A DNA stretch of 36,731 nucleotides from Limnohabitans sp. (GTDB lineage: Bacteria > Bacteroidota > Bacteroidia > Flavobacteriales > Flavobacteriaceae): assembly GCA_030053945.1 (NCBI GenBank), contig JASGCW010000018.1, positions 2,589-39,319 on the forward strand, read 5' to 3'. The stretch's first letter is position 1. Each line of letters opens with the position of its first letter. The notes beneath the pieces are model-generated. The model saw only the letters and a program-made list of their open reading frames with translations. It was not told the origin of the DNA and did not search any database. Of the stretch, positions 8,555 to 16,912 are shown one piece after another. The translations under genes and the position numbers were made by a program.

Positions 8555-9555
8555 TGAAGAATGTAACGTTTTTAAATCCTGAGTTTTTTTGGTTGTTTTT
8601 GGTGTTACCATTAGCAATTGTTTGGTATTTCTTTATGTACAAAAAAGAACAACCAACCTTAAAAATTAGTTCAACAAAAGGTTTTAAGGGAACTACTTCC
8701 ATTTTGCCAAAATTGAAACCTGTATTATTTGTCTTGAGATTGTTAGCACTTAGCGCATTGATTGTAGCTTTAGCTAGACCAAGAACAGTTGATATAAGTA
8801 GCAAAAACAATAGTACTTTTGGGATTGATATTGTAATTGCTTCGGATGTCTCTGGAAGTATGCTTGCCAAAGATTTAAAACCAAATCGACTTGAGGCTTT
8901 AAAAGAAGTAGCATCAAGTTTCGTTAAAGAAAGAATTACTGACCGTATCGGTATAGTAGTTTATGCAGCAGAAGCCTATACTAAAACACCTGTTACCAGT
9001 GACAAAGCGGTTGTTTTACAGGCTATCAAAGATATCAAATATGATAATGTGTTGCAAGACGGAACTGGAATAGGTATGGGATTAGCCACGGCAGTGAATC
9101 GTTTAAAAGATAGTAAAGCAAAAAGTAAAGTCGTTATTCTGATGACAGATGGAGTAAATAACTCTGGTTTTTTAGATCCGCAAACATCTGCTGAAATTGC
9201 AGCCGATTTAGGAATAAAAGTCTATACAGTTGGAATTGGGACAAATGGTAATGCCCTTTTTCCTTATTCAATAGGACCTAATGGGGATTTTTTGTATAAA
9301 ATGATGCCTGTTCAAATAGATGAAAAACTAATGAAAGAGATTGCTCAAAAAACAGGAGGGAGGTATTTTAGAGCAACAAATAATGAAGGATTAGAAAAGA
9401 TTTATAACGAAATTAATAAATTAGAAAAAACGAAAGTCGATGAGTTAAAGTTTGTTAATTATGACGAAAAATTCCGCCCTTGGGTTTATATGGCAGGTTT
9501 GTTGTTGTTAATTGAAATTATATTACGAAATACAATTTTTAAAAGTTTTATATAA
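8554..9555 (+). CDS. batA: BatA, VWA-domain aerotolerance protein
   Basis: A 333-residue membrane protein with two N-terminal spans (about 5-25 and 55-75), a periplasmic or cytoplasmic VWA domain (about 90-300) with an intact MIDAS motif DVSGS (Asp98, Ser100, Ser102), and a C-terminal span near 310-328. Bat proteins in Bacteroides support growth under oxygen stress and are thought to form a membrane complex with MoxR. The ATG at 8554 overlaps the preceding stop; a GTG at 8551 would add one residue. A 150-bp repeat-filled gap separates it from batB. Confidence 0.93.
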   Translation: MKNVTFLNPEFFWLFLVLPLAIVWYFFMYKKEQPTLKISSTKGFKGTTSILPKLKPVLFVLRLLALSALIVALARPRTVDISSKNNSTFGIDIVIASDVSGSMLAKDLKPNRLEALKEVASSFVKERITDRIGIVVYAAEAYTKTPVTSDKAVVLQAIKDIKYDNVLQDGTGIGMGLATAVNRLKDSKAKSKVVILMTDGVNNSGFLDPQTSAEIAADLGIKVYTVGIGTNGNALFPYSIGPNGDFLYKMMPVQIDEKLMKEIAQKTGGRYFRATNNEGLEKIYNEINKLEKTKVDELKFVNYDEKFRPWVYMAGLLLLIEIILRNTIFKSFI

Positions 9556-9601
9556 AGTACTAATCTGAAAATTCAATTTTTAATAAAAAAATATTTTGGA
9601 T

Positions 9602-9700
9602 TTGGGATTTTAAAAGGAATAATTGGAATTTAGGTTTTTAAATGTTGGGATTTTAAAAGGAATAATTGGAATTTGGGTTTTTAAATGTTGGAATTTTAAA
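9602..9700 (+). repeat. 43-bp tandem repeat between batA and batB
   Basis: Two complete 43-base units (9602-9644 and 9645-9687) differ at a single base, followed by a partial third (9688-9700). Each unit starts TTGGGATTTTAAAAGG and ends GGTTTTTAAATG. They stop six bases before the batB start codon. The number of units is likely to vary between strains and would change the batA-batB spacing. Confidence 0.93.
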
Positions 9701-9705
9701 AAAAT

Positions 9706-10746
9706 ATGTACGAATTAGACGAGTCAAAATATTTATATCTATTGTTGCTAATACCTTTTTTAGTAGCACTTTTTCTTTGGGTTCAAATATGGAAAAGAAA
9801 AAGGCAAAAGGAATTTGGTGATATAGAATTGGTCAAAAAGTTAAGTCCAGAAAAATCAAATTTTAAACCAGCCTTAAAATTTGGTATTCTTCTATTAGGA
9901 CTCTCAATGATAATTTTAGGATTGGTTAATCCAAAAATTGGCACAAAAGTAGAGAAAGTAAAACGCGAAGGAATAGATATCGTTTTTGCTATCGATGTTT
10001 CAAAAAGTATGTTATGTGAGGATATTGCTCCAAGCCGTTTAGAAAAAAGTAAACAATTAGTTTCTCAAATTATCAATGGGCTTGGTAGTGACAGAATTGG
10101 GATTATTGCTTATTCAGGTAGCGCTTTTCCAGTTTTGCCAATTACAACCGATTATAATGCAGCCAAAATGTTTTTACAAGGAATGAATCCTGGTATAATT
10201 TCATCACAAGGAAGTAACCTAGATGAGGCGATAACACTGACAGAAAAGTATTTTGAAGGAAGTGGGAATACCAGTAAATTATTAGTAATGGTTACAGACG
10301 GTGAAGACCATTCTGAAAAAGCACAAGATGCAGCTGAACAAGCAAAGAAAAAAGGCATAAAAATTATTACTATTGGTGTGGGAACCACAAAAGGAGGTCC
10401 TATTCCTATTAGAAATGGAAATTCAGTCGTTTATCATAAAGATAAAGAAACGGGCGAAACCGTTACGACTAAATTGAGACCTGAAGCTTTAGAAGCTATA
10501 GCAAAAAATGCAAATGGAGGCTATATAAACGGTACAAGCACAAAACAAGTAGTAGATTATATGCGAAAATCATTAAACAATATCCAAAAAACTCAATTTG
10601 AGGCTACAGAAGTGGCGAGTTTTCAATCTCAGTTTCAATGGTTTTTAGGAATTGGTTTTTTCTTGTTGTTATTGGACCTTTTTTTATTAGAAAGAAAAAC
10701 AAAATGGGTTCAAAAATTAGATTTATTCAGCGAGAAAAAAGTTTAA
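9706..10746 (+). CDS. batB: BatB, VWA-domain aerotolerance protein
   Basis: A 346-residue paralogue of BatA: N-terminal spans at about 8-27 and 60-80, VWA domain with MIDAS motif DVSKS (Asp97, Ser99, Ser101) and a later TDGEDHSEKA segment, and a C-terminal span near 310-330. It belongs to the same membrane complex. The batC gene follows after 21 bp. The two VWA proteins are clearly related but not close in sequence, so this is the old BatA/BatB pair rather than a recent duplication. Confidence 0.93.
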   Translation: MYELDESKYLYLLLLIPFLVALFLWVQIWKRKRQKEFGDIELVKKLSPEKSNFKPALKFGILLLGLSMIILGLVNPKIGTKVEKVKREGIDIVFAIDVSKSMLCEDIAPSRLEKSKQLVSQIINGLGSDRIGIIAYSGSAFPVLPITTDYNAAKMFLQGMNPGIISSQGSNLDEAITLTEKYFEGSGNTSKLLVMVTDGEDHSEKAQDAAEQAKKKGIKIITIGVGTTKGGPIPIRNGNSVVYHKDKETGETVTTKLRPEALEAIAKNANGGYINGTSTKQVVDYMRKSLNNIQKTQFEATEVASFQSQFQWFLGIGFFLLLLDLFLLERKTKWVQKLDLFSEKKV

Positions 10747-10767
10747 TTGATTGATTATTAGTGTTAA

Positions 10768-11499
10768 ATGAAAATAAAAATTATATATATTGTTTTACTA
10801 TTTTCTGTTAGTATTTTTGCACAACAGAAAAAGGATTTTGCATTGCCAGATGGTAATCAACAATTTGAAAAGAAAGAGTATGCTAATGCAGAAGCAAACT
10901 TTAGAGTTTCAAAAAGCGAAAACCCTAAAAAATCTGCGTCAGCCTATAATCTAGGGAATGCTATTTATAGGCAAAATCAGGCTAGTGAAGCAAAGTTCGC
11001 TTTTGCAAAAGCTGCTGAAGTGGCAAAGGCTAAAAATGAAAAACATTTTGCTTTTCATAATTTGGGGAATACCTATATGAAAGAAAAAGCATATGATAAA
11101 GCGGTCGAAGCATATAAAAATGCATTACGTAATAATCCTTCAGATGAAGAAACACGTTACAATTATGCTTTAGCCAAAAAAATGTTGAAGGACAATCCTC
11201 CTCCAAAGAATGATGATAAGAAGAAGGATAAAAAAGGAGATTCTCCTGATAAAAAACCAAATCAGGATCAAAATAAAGATAAGAATAAGGATCAAAGCGA
11301 CAAAAATAAAGACAAACAAGATAAACCAAATAATAAAGACGAAGACAAAAATAATCCGCAGCCTAAACCTAACAATGTTCCTAAAGAACGTATGCAAAAT
11401 CTGTTAGATGCGGTAAATAATGAAGAAAAGAAAATTCAAGATAGAGTAAATGCTCGCAAAGTTAAAGGAGCACCTCAACAAGAAGGAAAAGATTGGTAA
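10768..11499 (+). CDS. batC: BatC, TPR protein with charged low-complexity tail
   Basis: A 243-residue exported protein with signal peptide MKIKIIYIVLLFSVSIFAQQ. Residues about 25-135 form TPR repeats (ASAYNLGNAIYRQNQ, FHNLGNTYMKEKAYDKAVEAY). From about 145 to 210 the chain is almost wholly Lys, Asp, Asn, Gln and Pro (PPPKNDDKKKDKKGDSPDKK), encoded by AAG/GAT/AAA-rich DNA that is close to a tandem repeat. A short helical end (RMQNLLDAVNNEEKK) follows. In Bacteroidota bat operons this TPR protein lies between batB and batD and is expected to scaffold the complex in the periplasm. Confidence 0.9.
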   Translation: MKIKIIYIVLLFSVSIFAQQKKDFALPDGNQQFEKKEYANAEANFRVSKSENPKKSASAYNLGNAIYRQNQASEAKFAFAKAAEVAKAKNEKHFAFHNLGNTYMKEKAYDKAVEAYKNALRNNPSDEETRYNYALAKKMLKDNPPPKNDDKKKDKKGDSPDKKPNQDQNKDKNKDQSDKNKDKQDKPNNKDEDKNNPQPKPNNVPKERMQNLLDAVNNEEKKIQDRVNARKVKGAPQQEGKDW

Positions 11500-11514
11500 A
11501 AGCAACTTAGAAAA

Positions 11515-13302
11515 ATGAAGAAAGTACTTTTTATATTCTTACTATTTTGTATAAAACTCACTGCACAAATTCAGTTTGTAGCGGGTGTGAGTAAAAATAA
11601 TTTGGGTATAAACGAACGTTTACGAATTGATTTTGCGATGAATGAAGAAGGAGATAATTTTAATCCTCCTTCTTTTGAAGGATTTCGTATCGTAGGTGGT
11701 CCCAATCAATCGGTGAGCTTTCAATGGATTAATGGTAGAAAATCTTTTGAAAAAACATATTCTTATTTTCTTCAACCCCTTAAAAAAGGTACTTTCATTA
11801 TAAAAAGTGCTACAATAGAAATTAATGGTCAAACCTATAAGACATCTCCTATAAAAGTGACTGTAGGAAATGCAGTTCAAGAAGAACGAGATCCTTATGA
11901 TCCATATAGTAACTATCCTTACCAACAGCAAAGTCAACAAGTGCCTATTTCGATTTTAGGTAAAGAAGGTGTGCATTTAGTAGCTGAAATTGAAAATACT
12001 TCGCCATATGTTAATGAACCTATTACTGTAGTTTATAAAATTTATGTAAGTAATAGGACAATGGTAGGCAACTATATGATTGATCAAAATCCTAAATACA
12101 ATAATTTTTGGAGTCAAAATATAGATATCAAACCTGTAGTTCAACAAGCGAAATTTAAAGGCGAGATGTATCGGTATTTGGTATTGAGAAAAACCATCTT
12201 ATATCCTCAAAAAGCAGGTAAATTAGTTATCGAACCTCTAACTTTAGATGTTGAAGTTGAAATTCCAACTGGCGAAACTGATTTTTTTGGACAACCTATT
12301 ACAACTTTAGGGCATAAAAAAGTTTCTGCTGGAGCTAAAACAATTACGGTAAAACCCTTGCCCGAAGTTGGAAAACCAGCTAATTTTACTGGAGCAGTTG
12401 GTAAATTTGACTTCAAGGTTATCCCATCAAAAACTAGTGTTCGTGCAGGGGAATCGATAGATTTAAAACTTCAAGTGACAGGGAAAGGAAATCTGAAATT
12501 ATTTACTTTACCTAAACCTGTAGTACCACCTTCTTTGGAAATGTATGATCCAGAACATCAGGAAAATGTACAAACTCCGTTGACAGGAATGGAAGGAAGT
12601 ATTCAAGATATTTACACAATCATTCCACAAGCAAAGGGTAAGTTTCCTATTAAACCAATGACGTTTTCTTATTTTGATTTAGCTACTAAAACATATAAGA
12701 CGATAATTTCTAAAGAGATTACACTTTTTGTGGAAGAAGGTGATGCTTCTGCTGTAAGTAATGAGCCTACAAGTAATAAAACAAAAATCACTTCTCGAAG
12801 TATTTTTGCATTTATTAAAACAAAAACAGAATTGGTTAGCCAATCAAAACAAGATTTTCTAGGTTCAGGATTATTTTATGGATTGTTGATAGCTCCTTTT
12901 TTAGCTATTCCTGCAATTATAGCTTTCCGACGTAAAAAATCTGCTATGGATGCAGATGTTACTGGTAATCGAATTAGATTGTCTAATAAATTAGCTAAGA
13001 AGTACTTGTCTGAAGCGCAAAAGCAATTAGGCAATAAAGAACCTTTTTATATTGCATTAGAGCGAGCTTTACATAATTTCTTGAAAGCAAAATTACATAT
13101 CGAAACATCAGATATGAGTAAAGATATAATTAAAGAGTTATTGGCTGCTAAAAAGGCAGAAGATGCTTCAATCGAGCAATTTATCGCTTTAGTAGAAAGT
13201 TGCGAATTTGCTCGTTATGCGCCATCAACAAGTACATCAATTCAAAACGATTATAATTTAGCTGTTAGTATTATTTCCGATTTAGAAAAACAAATATCTT
13301 AA
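11515..13302 (+). CDS. batD: BatD, oxygen-tolerance protein
   Basis: A 595-residue protein with signal peptide MKKVLFIFLLFCIKLTAQ, several immunoglobulin-like beta domains across about 20-420 (for example the GKGTFIIKSATIEINGQTYKTSPIKVTVG strand pattern, cited in parts: KKGTFIIKSATIEING and KTSPIKVTVG), one span at about 446-467 and a cytoplasmic helical tail. A Tyr-Pro-Gln-rich linker lies near residues 125-145. It is the large member of the Bat complex. The start is 15 bp after batC. The stop is 24 bp before the inserted GxxExxY gene. Confidence 0.93.
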   Translation: MKKVLFIFLLFCIKLTAQIQFVAGVSKNNLGINERLRIDFAMNEEGDNFNPPSFEGFRIVGGPNQSVSFQWINGRKSFEKTYSYFLQPLKKGTFIIKSATIEINGQTYKTSPIKVTVGNAVQEERDPYDPYSNYPYQQQSQQVPISILGKEGVHLVAEIENTSPYVNEPITVVYKIYVSNRTMVGNYMIDQNPKYNNFWSQNIDIKPVVQQAKFKGEMYRYLVLRKTILYPQKAGKLVIEPLTLDVEVEIPTGETDFFGQPITTLGHKKVSAGAKTITVKPLPEVGKPANFTGAVGKFDFKVIPSKTSVRAGESIDLKLQVTGKGNLKLFTLPKPVVPPSLEMYDPEHQENVQTPLTGMEGSIQDIYTIIPQAKGKFPIKPMTFSYFDLATKTYKTIISKEITLFVEEGDASAVSNEPTSNKTKITSRSIFAFIKTKTELVSQSKQDFLGSGLFYGLLIAPFLAIPAIIAFRRKKSAMDADVTGNRIRLSNKLAKKYLSEAQKQLGNKEPFYIALERALHNFLKAKLHIETSDMSKDIIKELLAAKKAEDASIEQFIALVESCEFARYAPSTSTSIQNDYNLAVSIISDLEKQIS

Positions 13303-13325
13303 CCACAAAGGCACAAAGAAGGCAC
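13302..13325 (+). repeat. Left flank repeat of the GxxExxY gene
   Basis: The bases from the batD stop to the next start read ACCACAAAGGCACAAAG then AAGGCACG. They are close to the reverse complement of two stretches after the gene: GTGCCTTTTGTGCCTTCC at 13780-13797 and CTTTGTGTTCTTAGTGGTTA at about 13889-13908. The GxxExxY gene therefore sits between inverted copies of one intergenic repeat. Confidence 0.75.
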
Positions 13326-13326
13326 G

Positions 13327-13725
13327 ATGAACACGGATTTAACTATTTTTGAAGAAGAAATCTCTAAAATCGTTTTTGATTGCGCTTTAAAAGTGCACAA
13401 GGCTTTAGGACCAGGTTTGTTAGAATCAGCTTATGAGGAATGTCTTTTTTATGAATTGAAAAAAACAGGTTTAAAAGTTGAGAAACAAAAATCATTGCCT
13501 TTTATTTACGAAGAGGTTAAGTTAGATGTCGGTTATAGAATAGATATAATAATAGAGGATAAATTTATAGTTGAAATAAAATCTGTTGAAAGTTTAAATG
13601 AAGTTCATTTAGCACAACTTTTGACTTATTTAAAATTAACAGATTGTAAATTAGGTTTGTTGATTAATTTTAATGTTAAATTATTGAAAACAGGAGTTAA
13701 GAGGGTAATTAATGGTTATTTTTAA
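13327..13725 (+). CDS. GxxExxY-family protein
   Basis: A 132-residue protein. It carries the family signature GLLESAY (residues 30-36, in GPGLLESAYEECL) and downstream residues of a PD-(D/E)XK-like nuclease core: the acidic residue in YRIDIII and the E-I-K of FIVEIKS. A nuclease activity has not, to my knowledge, been shown for the family; the link is by fold. These genes are scattered and variably present in Bacteroidota. Here it interrupts the usual batD-batE order and is bracketed by inverted intergenic repeats, so it looks like a late arrival in the operon. Same strand, 24 bp after batD. Confidence 0.88.
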   Translation: MNTDLTIFEEEISKIVFDCALKVHKALGPGLLESAYEECLFYELKKTGLKVEKQKSLPFIYEEVKLDVGYRIDIIIEDKFIVEIKSVESLNEVHLAQLLTYLKLTDCKLGLLINFNVKLLKTGVKRVINGYF

Positions 13726-13920
13726 AAGAAAGGTAATCACAGTCACTAAATTTTTACAATGTATATAATACATTCAATAGTGCCTTTTGTGCCTTCCTTG
13801 TATTTTTGTAGTTTAATAATATATAGTCTCAAAATACATAAAGTTTTCACAATGGAAACCATCATTTAACTTGTGTTCTTAGTGCTTTCTTTGTGTTCTT
13901 AGTGGTTAAAAAAATAAATA
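13726..13920. repeat. Repeat-rich gap before batE
   Basis: No gene is seen in these 195 bases. They hold GTGCCTTTTGTGCCTTCCTT from 13780, inverted relative to 13302-13325, and two direct copies of TTGTGTTCTTAGTG at 13871-13884 and 13891-13904, the second continuing to GTGGTTAAA next to the batE start. Similar CTTTGTG-type repeats recur at 30977-31048, 31555-31575 and 32938-33020. Confidence 0.8.
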
Positions 13921-14664
13921 ATGAAGAAATTAGTTTTTATATTCCTACTGCTATCTCAATTCATTTGGGCTAACAATCCGTTTGAAAAAGGAAACAATTT
14001 ATATCAAAAAGGAGAATATCAAGAAGCTATTGCGGCCTATGAGTCTGTTCTAAAGTCAGGTCAAGAATCAGCAGAAGTATATTTTAATTTAGGTAACTGT
14101 TTTTATAAGTTAAACAAAGTTGCTCCTGCGGTTTTTAATTTTGAAAAAGCATTACTATTAAGTCCAAATGACACAGAAATTCAAAATAACTTGGCATTTG
14201 CGCAAAAAATGGCAATAGATGAGATTCAAGAAGTTCCACAAGTTGGGTTTTCAAAAATCATTGCTGATTTTACGTCTAGTTTTCATTATGATACTTGGGC
14301 TTGGATTGCTATTATTCTGGCTATTTTATTTTTGACAAGTTTTGTCGGCTATTATTTTTCTGCAACAACAACGTTAAAGCGTCTGTTTTTTTCGGCAATG
14401 GCAGTAATGATGTTATTAATAGTTATAAGTCTTTTTTCTGGTTTCTACGAACAAAATAGAATAACAAATACAAAACCAGCTATTGTCTTTGCAGATACTT
14501 TAAATGTAAAAAGTGAACCTAATGTAGCTTCTCAAAATGCATTTGTATTACACGCTGGAACCAAGGTATTTATCCTTGAAGATTTAAGTAATTTTTATAA
14601 AATCCAACTTGCCGATTTAAAAGAAGGATGGGTTGAAAAAAGTGCTTTAAAAGAAATTAAATAG
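13921..14664 (+). CDS. batE: BatE, TPR and SH3-domain membrane protein
   Basis: A 247-residue protein with signal peptide MKKLVFIFLLLSQFIWA, TPR repeats at about 20-95 (AEVYFNLGNCFYKLNKVAPA), two membrane spans (about 122-142 and 154-176), and a C-terminal bacterial SH3-like domain (ADTLNVKSEPNVASQNAFVL, then EGWVEKSALKEI). This is the last gene of the bat operon. It is separated from batD by the GxxExxY gene and a 195-bp gap, so it may depend on read-through or have its own start site. It faces the cvpA-like gene, with a heptad repeat between them. Confidence 0.9.
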   Translation: MKKLVFIFLLLSQFIWANNPFEKGNNLYQKGEYQEAIAAYESVLKSGQESAEVYFNLGNCFYKLNKVAPAVFNFEKALLLSPNDTEIQNNLAFAQKMAIDEIQEVPQVGFSKIIADFTSSFHYDTWAWIAIILAILFLTSFVGYYFSATTTLKRLFFSAMAVMMLLIVISLFSGFYEQNRITNTKPAIVFADTLNVKSEPNVASQNAFVLHAGTKVFILEDLSNFYKIQLADLKEGWVEKSALKEIK

Positions 14665-14692
14665 GAGGGTGGTAGTAATCAATTATAAATAA

Positions 14693-14737
14693 ACTGAACA
14701 CTGATTACTGAATACTGAATACTGATTACTGAGCACT
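14693..14737. repeat. Heptad repeat ACTGANN between convergent genes
   Basis: Six perfect-period heptads: ACTGAAC, ACTGATT, ACTGAAT, ACTGAAT, ACTGATT, ACTGAGC, then ACT. The array overlaps the 3' end of the minus-strand cvpA-like gene. The stop codon of that gene (14726-14728) and its last residues, Ser-Ala-Gln, are read from repeat units. Confidence 0.92.
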
Positions 14738-15262
14738 ATCCTTCTCATCCATTTCGCTAACTTTTTGTTTCAAATCTACAAACCAATCTGTCAAAATAGG
14801 TAATAGTACCTCTGAAGTTTTCATACACGGATTAAAAAACAATGAGTTGTCCTGTGTTTCTTTACTTATAAGCATATTGTTAATATTTACTTTTTGAAAT
14901 AAACTCAAGATTATTCCAATAAGTATAATTGATTTTAAAACACTAAAAACACCACCAGCAATTGTATTGGCAAGACCTAGAAATGCAAAATTAGCAATGC
15001 CTGATAAAATTTTAGCCGATAAATGAATTGCCACTACAACTCCAATCAATGTAATAATAAAAGCTGTTACTTTAATTGTTTTTGATGACCAATGGATGGT
15101 TCTTTCTAAAAAATCACCTGTTATGTACGAAAATTTAATAGCAATAAAAATCCCAATAAAAAATGCTACAATAGACGCTAATTCAACAAATAATCCGTTT
15201 TTAAAGCCTTTGTAAAAACCAAAAACTAATAATGCAGCTATAACAATATCGATAAATCCCAT
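14726..15262 (-). CDS. CvpA-family membrane protein
   Basis: A 178-residue protein with four predicted spans: about 4-20 (DIVIAALLVFGFYKGF), 25-45, 62-84 and 100-125. The N-terminal MGFIDIVIAALLVFGFYKG followed by GLFVELASIVAFFIGIF is typical of the CvpA (colicin V production) family. The open frame extends upstream to 15466, but that extension would run through the heptad repeat and antisense to the next gene, so the ATG at 15262 is chosen. Its C-terminus ends inside the ACTGANN repeat. The exact role of flavobacterial CvpA homologues is not settled. Confidence 0.88.
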   Translation of the reverse strand: MGFIDIVIAALLVFGFYKGFKNGLFVELASIVAFFIGIFIAIKFSYITGDFLERTIHWSSKTIKVTAFIITLIGVVVAIHLSAKILSGIANFAFLGLANTIAGGVFSVLKSIILIGIILSLFQKVNINNMLISKETQDNSLFFNPCMKTSEVLLPILTDWFVDLKQKVSEMDEKDSAQ

Positions 15263-15296
15263 TTTCTTTTTTTTCAAATGTAATAAAATGTAATAG

Positions 15297-15304
15297 TATC
15301 TTTG
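15297..15304 (+). promoter_or_regulatory. -7 box TATCTTTG for the 118-aa gene
   Basis: TATCTTTG matches the Bacteroidota -7 consensus TAnnTTTG. No TTG is found at the expected -33 distance. It would give a leader of about 55 bases to the gene at 15369. Confidence 0.4.
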
Positions 15305-15323
15305 TAAAAACTTTTTAGTCTTA

Positions 15324-15362
15324 GTTAGAAATGTTTCTAACTTCTGACTTCTAACTTCTAAC
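15324..15362. repeat. Heptad repeat TTCTAAC
   Basis: One inverted unit GTTAGAA (15324-15330), a four-base spacer, then TTCTAAC, TTCTGAC, TTCTAAC, TTCTAAC (15335-15362). It has the same seven-base period as the ACTGANN arrays but a different word. It ends six bases before a start codon and lies between divergent genes. Confidence 0.88.
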
Positions 15363-15368
15363 ATTAAA

Positions 15369-15725
15369 ATGAGCCGAGATATACAATTAAAAAACCGTTG
15401 GGAACAAGTGGTAAAGTTCCTTTCTGATAAGTTTGCTGATGGAGATGAACTAGATTTAGATGCCATTATCTATCTGATAGGAATTCAAGAACTAGGTAAG
15501 TTCAATGAAGTGTATAAAAAAGATGAAAAAGTCAACTTGATGCACATTGCTATTTGCAGGCTTTTAGAACCATATGGGTATTACGAATTTGATTATTTTG
15601 ATGCCGACGGGTGGCCGCATTACAAAATAAAAGAAGAACTACCCCCATTAAAAGCTGGTGAACAATCTGTTTTGATGAAAGAAGCCATTGTGAATTATTT
15701 TGTAGAAAAGGGAATAATCGATTAA
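15369..15725 (+). CDS. Conserved 118-residue protein
   Basis: A soluble, acidic protein of a type found next to pheS in many flavobacteria; I know no assigned function. It begins MSRDIQLKNRWEQVVKFLSD and has a DELDLDAIIYLIGIQELGK helix, then a GYYEFDYFDADGWPHYK segment rich in aromatic and acidic residues. No membrane span, signal or catalytic motif is visible. The gene lies divergent from the cvpA-like gene and 86 bp before pheS. Confidence 0.75.
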   Translation: MSRDIQLKNRWEQVVKFLSDKFADGDELDLDAIIYLIGIQELGKFNEVYKKDEKVNLMHIAICRLLEPYGYYEFDYFDADGWPHYKIKEELPPLKAGEQSVLMKEAIVNYFVEKGIID

Positions 15726-15742
15726 ATTTTTGATTTCAAAAG

Positions 15743-15775
15743 GAAACTTTGAACTTGAAACTTTAAACCTGAAAC
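15743..15775. repeat. Heptad repeat GAAACTT before pheS
   Basis: Seven-base units GAAACTT, TGAACTT, GAAACTT, TAAACCT and GAAAC in direct orientation. This is the third word used with the same period in this part of the window. It lies just upstream of the pheS -7 box. Confidence 0.8.
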
Positions 15776-15783
15776 AAAATCAC

Positions 15784-15791
15784 TAAATTTG
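15784..15791 (+). promoter_or_regulatory. -7 box TAAATTTG for pheS
   Basis: TAAATTTG fits TAnnTTTG exactly and lies 20 bases before the pheS start codon, giving a very short leader. TTG triplets occur upstream within the heptad repeat, but the spacing is longer than the usual 19-21. Confidence 0.5.
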
Positions 15792-15811
15792 CACCTTTCA
15801 AAGCTAGACCG

Positions 15812-16831
15812 ATGATTGATAAGATAAAAGAATACATTGCCGAAGCACAAGCGTTTAACGCTCAAAATAAAGAGAAACTAGAAGAATTCCGAATTAAATT
15901 CTTAGGAAGTAAGGGGTTGTTGAAAGACCTTTATAGCGAATTGAAAAATATTCCAAATGATCAGAAAAAAGATTTTGGTCAGATTATCAATACGTTAAAA
16001 AATGTTGCTGAGGATAAAGTAAGAGCTTTTCAGGAAGAATTAGAAAGCAAGGAAGAAGTAAAAGGGCTTTATGGCGATTTAACACGTCCTGCTGAACCTA
16101 TTAAATTAGGTTCACGTCATCCTATTTCCTTGGTAAAAAATCAAGTTATTGATATTTTTTCAAATATTGGATTTAACGTTTCTGAGGGGCCAGAAATTGA
16201 AGATGATTGGCATAATTTCACGGCTTTAAATCTGCCAGAATATCATCCAGCGCGTGATATGCAGGATACGTTTTTCATTCAAACCAATCCAGATATTTTA
16301 TTGCGTACGCATACTTCATCAGTACAGGTGCGTTATATGGAAAATAACAAACCGCCTATTCGTACAATTTCACCAGGAAGAGTGTTCAGAAATGAAGCGG
16401 TTTCGTCACGTTCACACTGTATTTTCCACCAAGTGGAAGGTTTGTACATAGACAAAGATGTTTCGTTTGCTGATTTAAAACAAACTCTTCTGTATTTTAC
16501 AAAAGAAATGTTCGGAAAGTCTAAAATACGTTTACGTCCTTCGTATTTCCCGTTTACAGAGCCAAGTGCTGAGGTTGATATTTACTGGGGATTAAAAACG
16601 GAAACAGATTACAGAATTACAAAAGGTACGGGTTGGTTAGAGATTATGGGCTGCGGTATGGTAGATCCTAACGTATTAAAAAACTGTGACATCAATCCTG
16701 ATGAATTTAATGGTTTTGCTTTTGGTATGGGTATAGAGCGTATGGCAATGTTATTGTACCAAATAAGTGATATTCGTATGTTCTACGAAAATGATGTTCG
16801 TTTCTTGGAGCAGTTTAAATCAAGTATTTAA
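15812..16831 (+). CDS. pheS: Phenylalanyl-tRNA synthetase alpha subunit
   Basis: Catalytic subunit of the class II (alpha-beta)2 enzyme that charges tRNA-Phe. 339 residues, the usual length. It has an N-terminal coiled coil that binds tRNA (about 1-90, KFLGSKGLLKDLYSELKNI), the HPISLVKNQVIDIFSNIGF helix of motif 1, motif 2 around PGRVFRNEAVSSRSHCIFHQ (about 188-207), and motif 3 GFAFGMGIERMAMLLYQ. The pheT gene is not in the window, as is common in Bacteroidota, where the two are often unlinked. A terminator follows. Confidence 0.97.
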   Translation: MIDKIKEYIAEAQAFNAQNKEKLEEFRIKFLGSKGLLKDLYSELKNIPNDQKKDFGQIINTLKNVAEDKVRAFQEELESKEEVKGLYGDLTRPAEPIKLGSRHPISLVKNQVIDIFSNIGFNVSEGPEIEDDWHNFTALNLPEYHPARDMQDTFFIQTNPDILLRTHTSSVQVRYMENNKPPIRTISPGRVFRNEAVSSRSHCIFHQVEGLYIDKDVSFADLKQTLLYFTKEMFGKSKIRLRPSYFPFTEPSAEVDIYWGLKTETDYRITKGTGWLEIMGCGMVDPNVLKNCDINPDEFNGFAFGMGIERMAMLLYQISDIRMFYENDVRFLEQFKSSI

Positions 16832-16845
16832 AAAGATAATAGAAG

Positions 16846-16885
16846 ATAGACGGATAGATGAAAAATTTGTCCGTCTATTTTTTAT
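16846..16885 (+). terminator. Rho-independent-like terminator after pheS
   Basis: A nine-base perfect stem, ATAGACGGA (16846-16854) with TCCGTCTAT (16870-16878), closes a 15-base loop and is followed at once by a run of T. It lies 15 bp after the pheS stop. Confidence 0.8.
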
Positions 16886-16912
16886 TAGTCTATAATCTAT
16901 TTTCTTAAAATA

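Noticed and set aside
11170..11407. Overlapping frames in the batC low-complexity region
   Set aside because: They arise from the repetitive AAG/GAT DNA of the charged tail and have no initiation context or family match.
15263..15466. Longer cvpA-like protein starting at 15466
   Set aside because: The extra part runs antisense to the 118-aa gene and through a heptad repeat; MGFIDIVIAALL is the normal family start.
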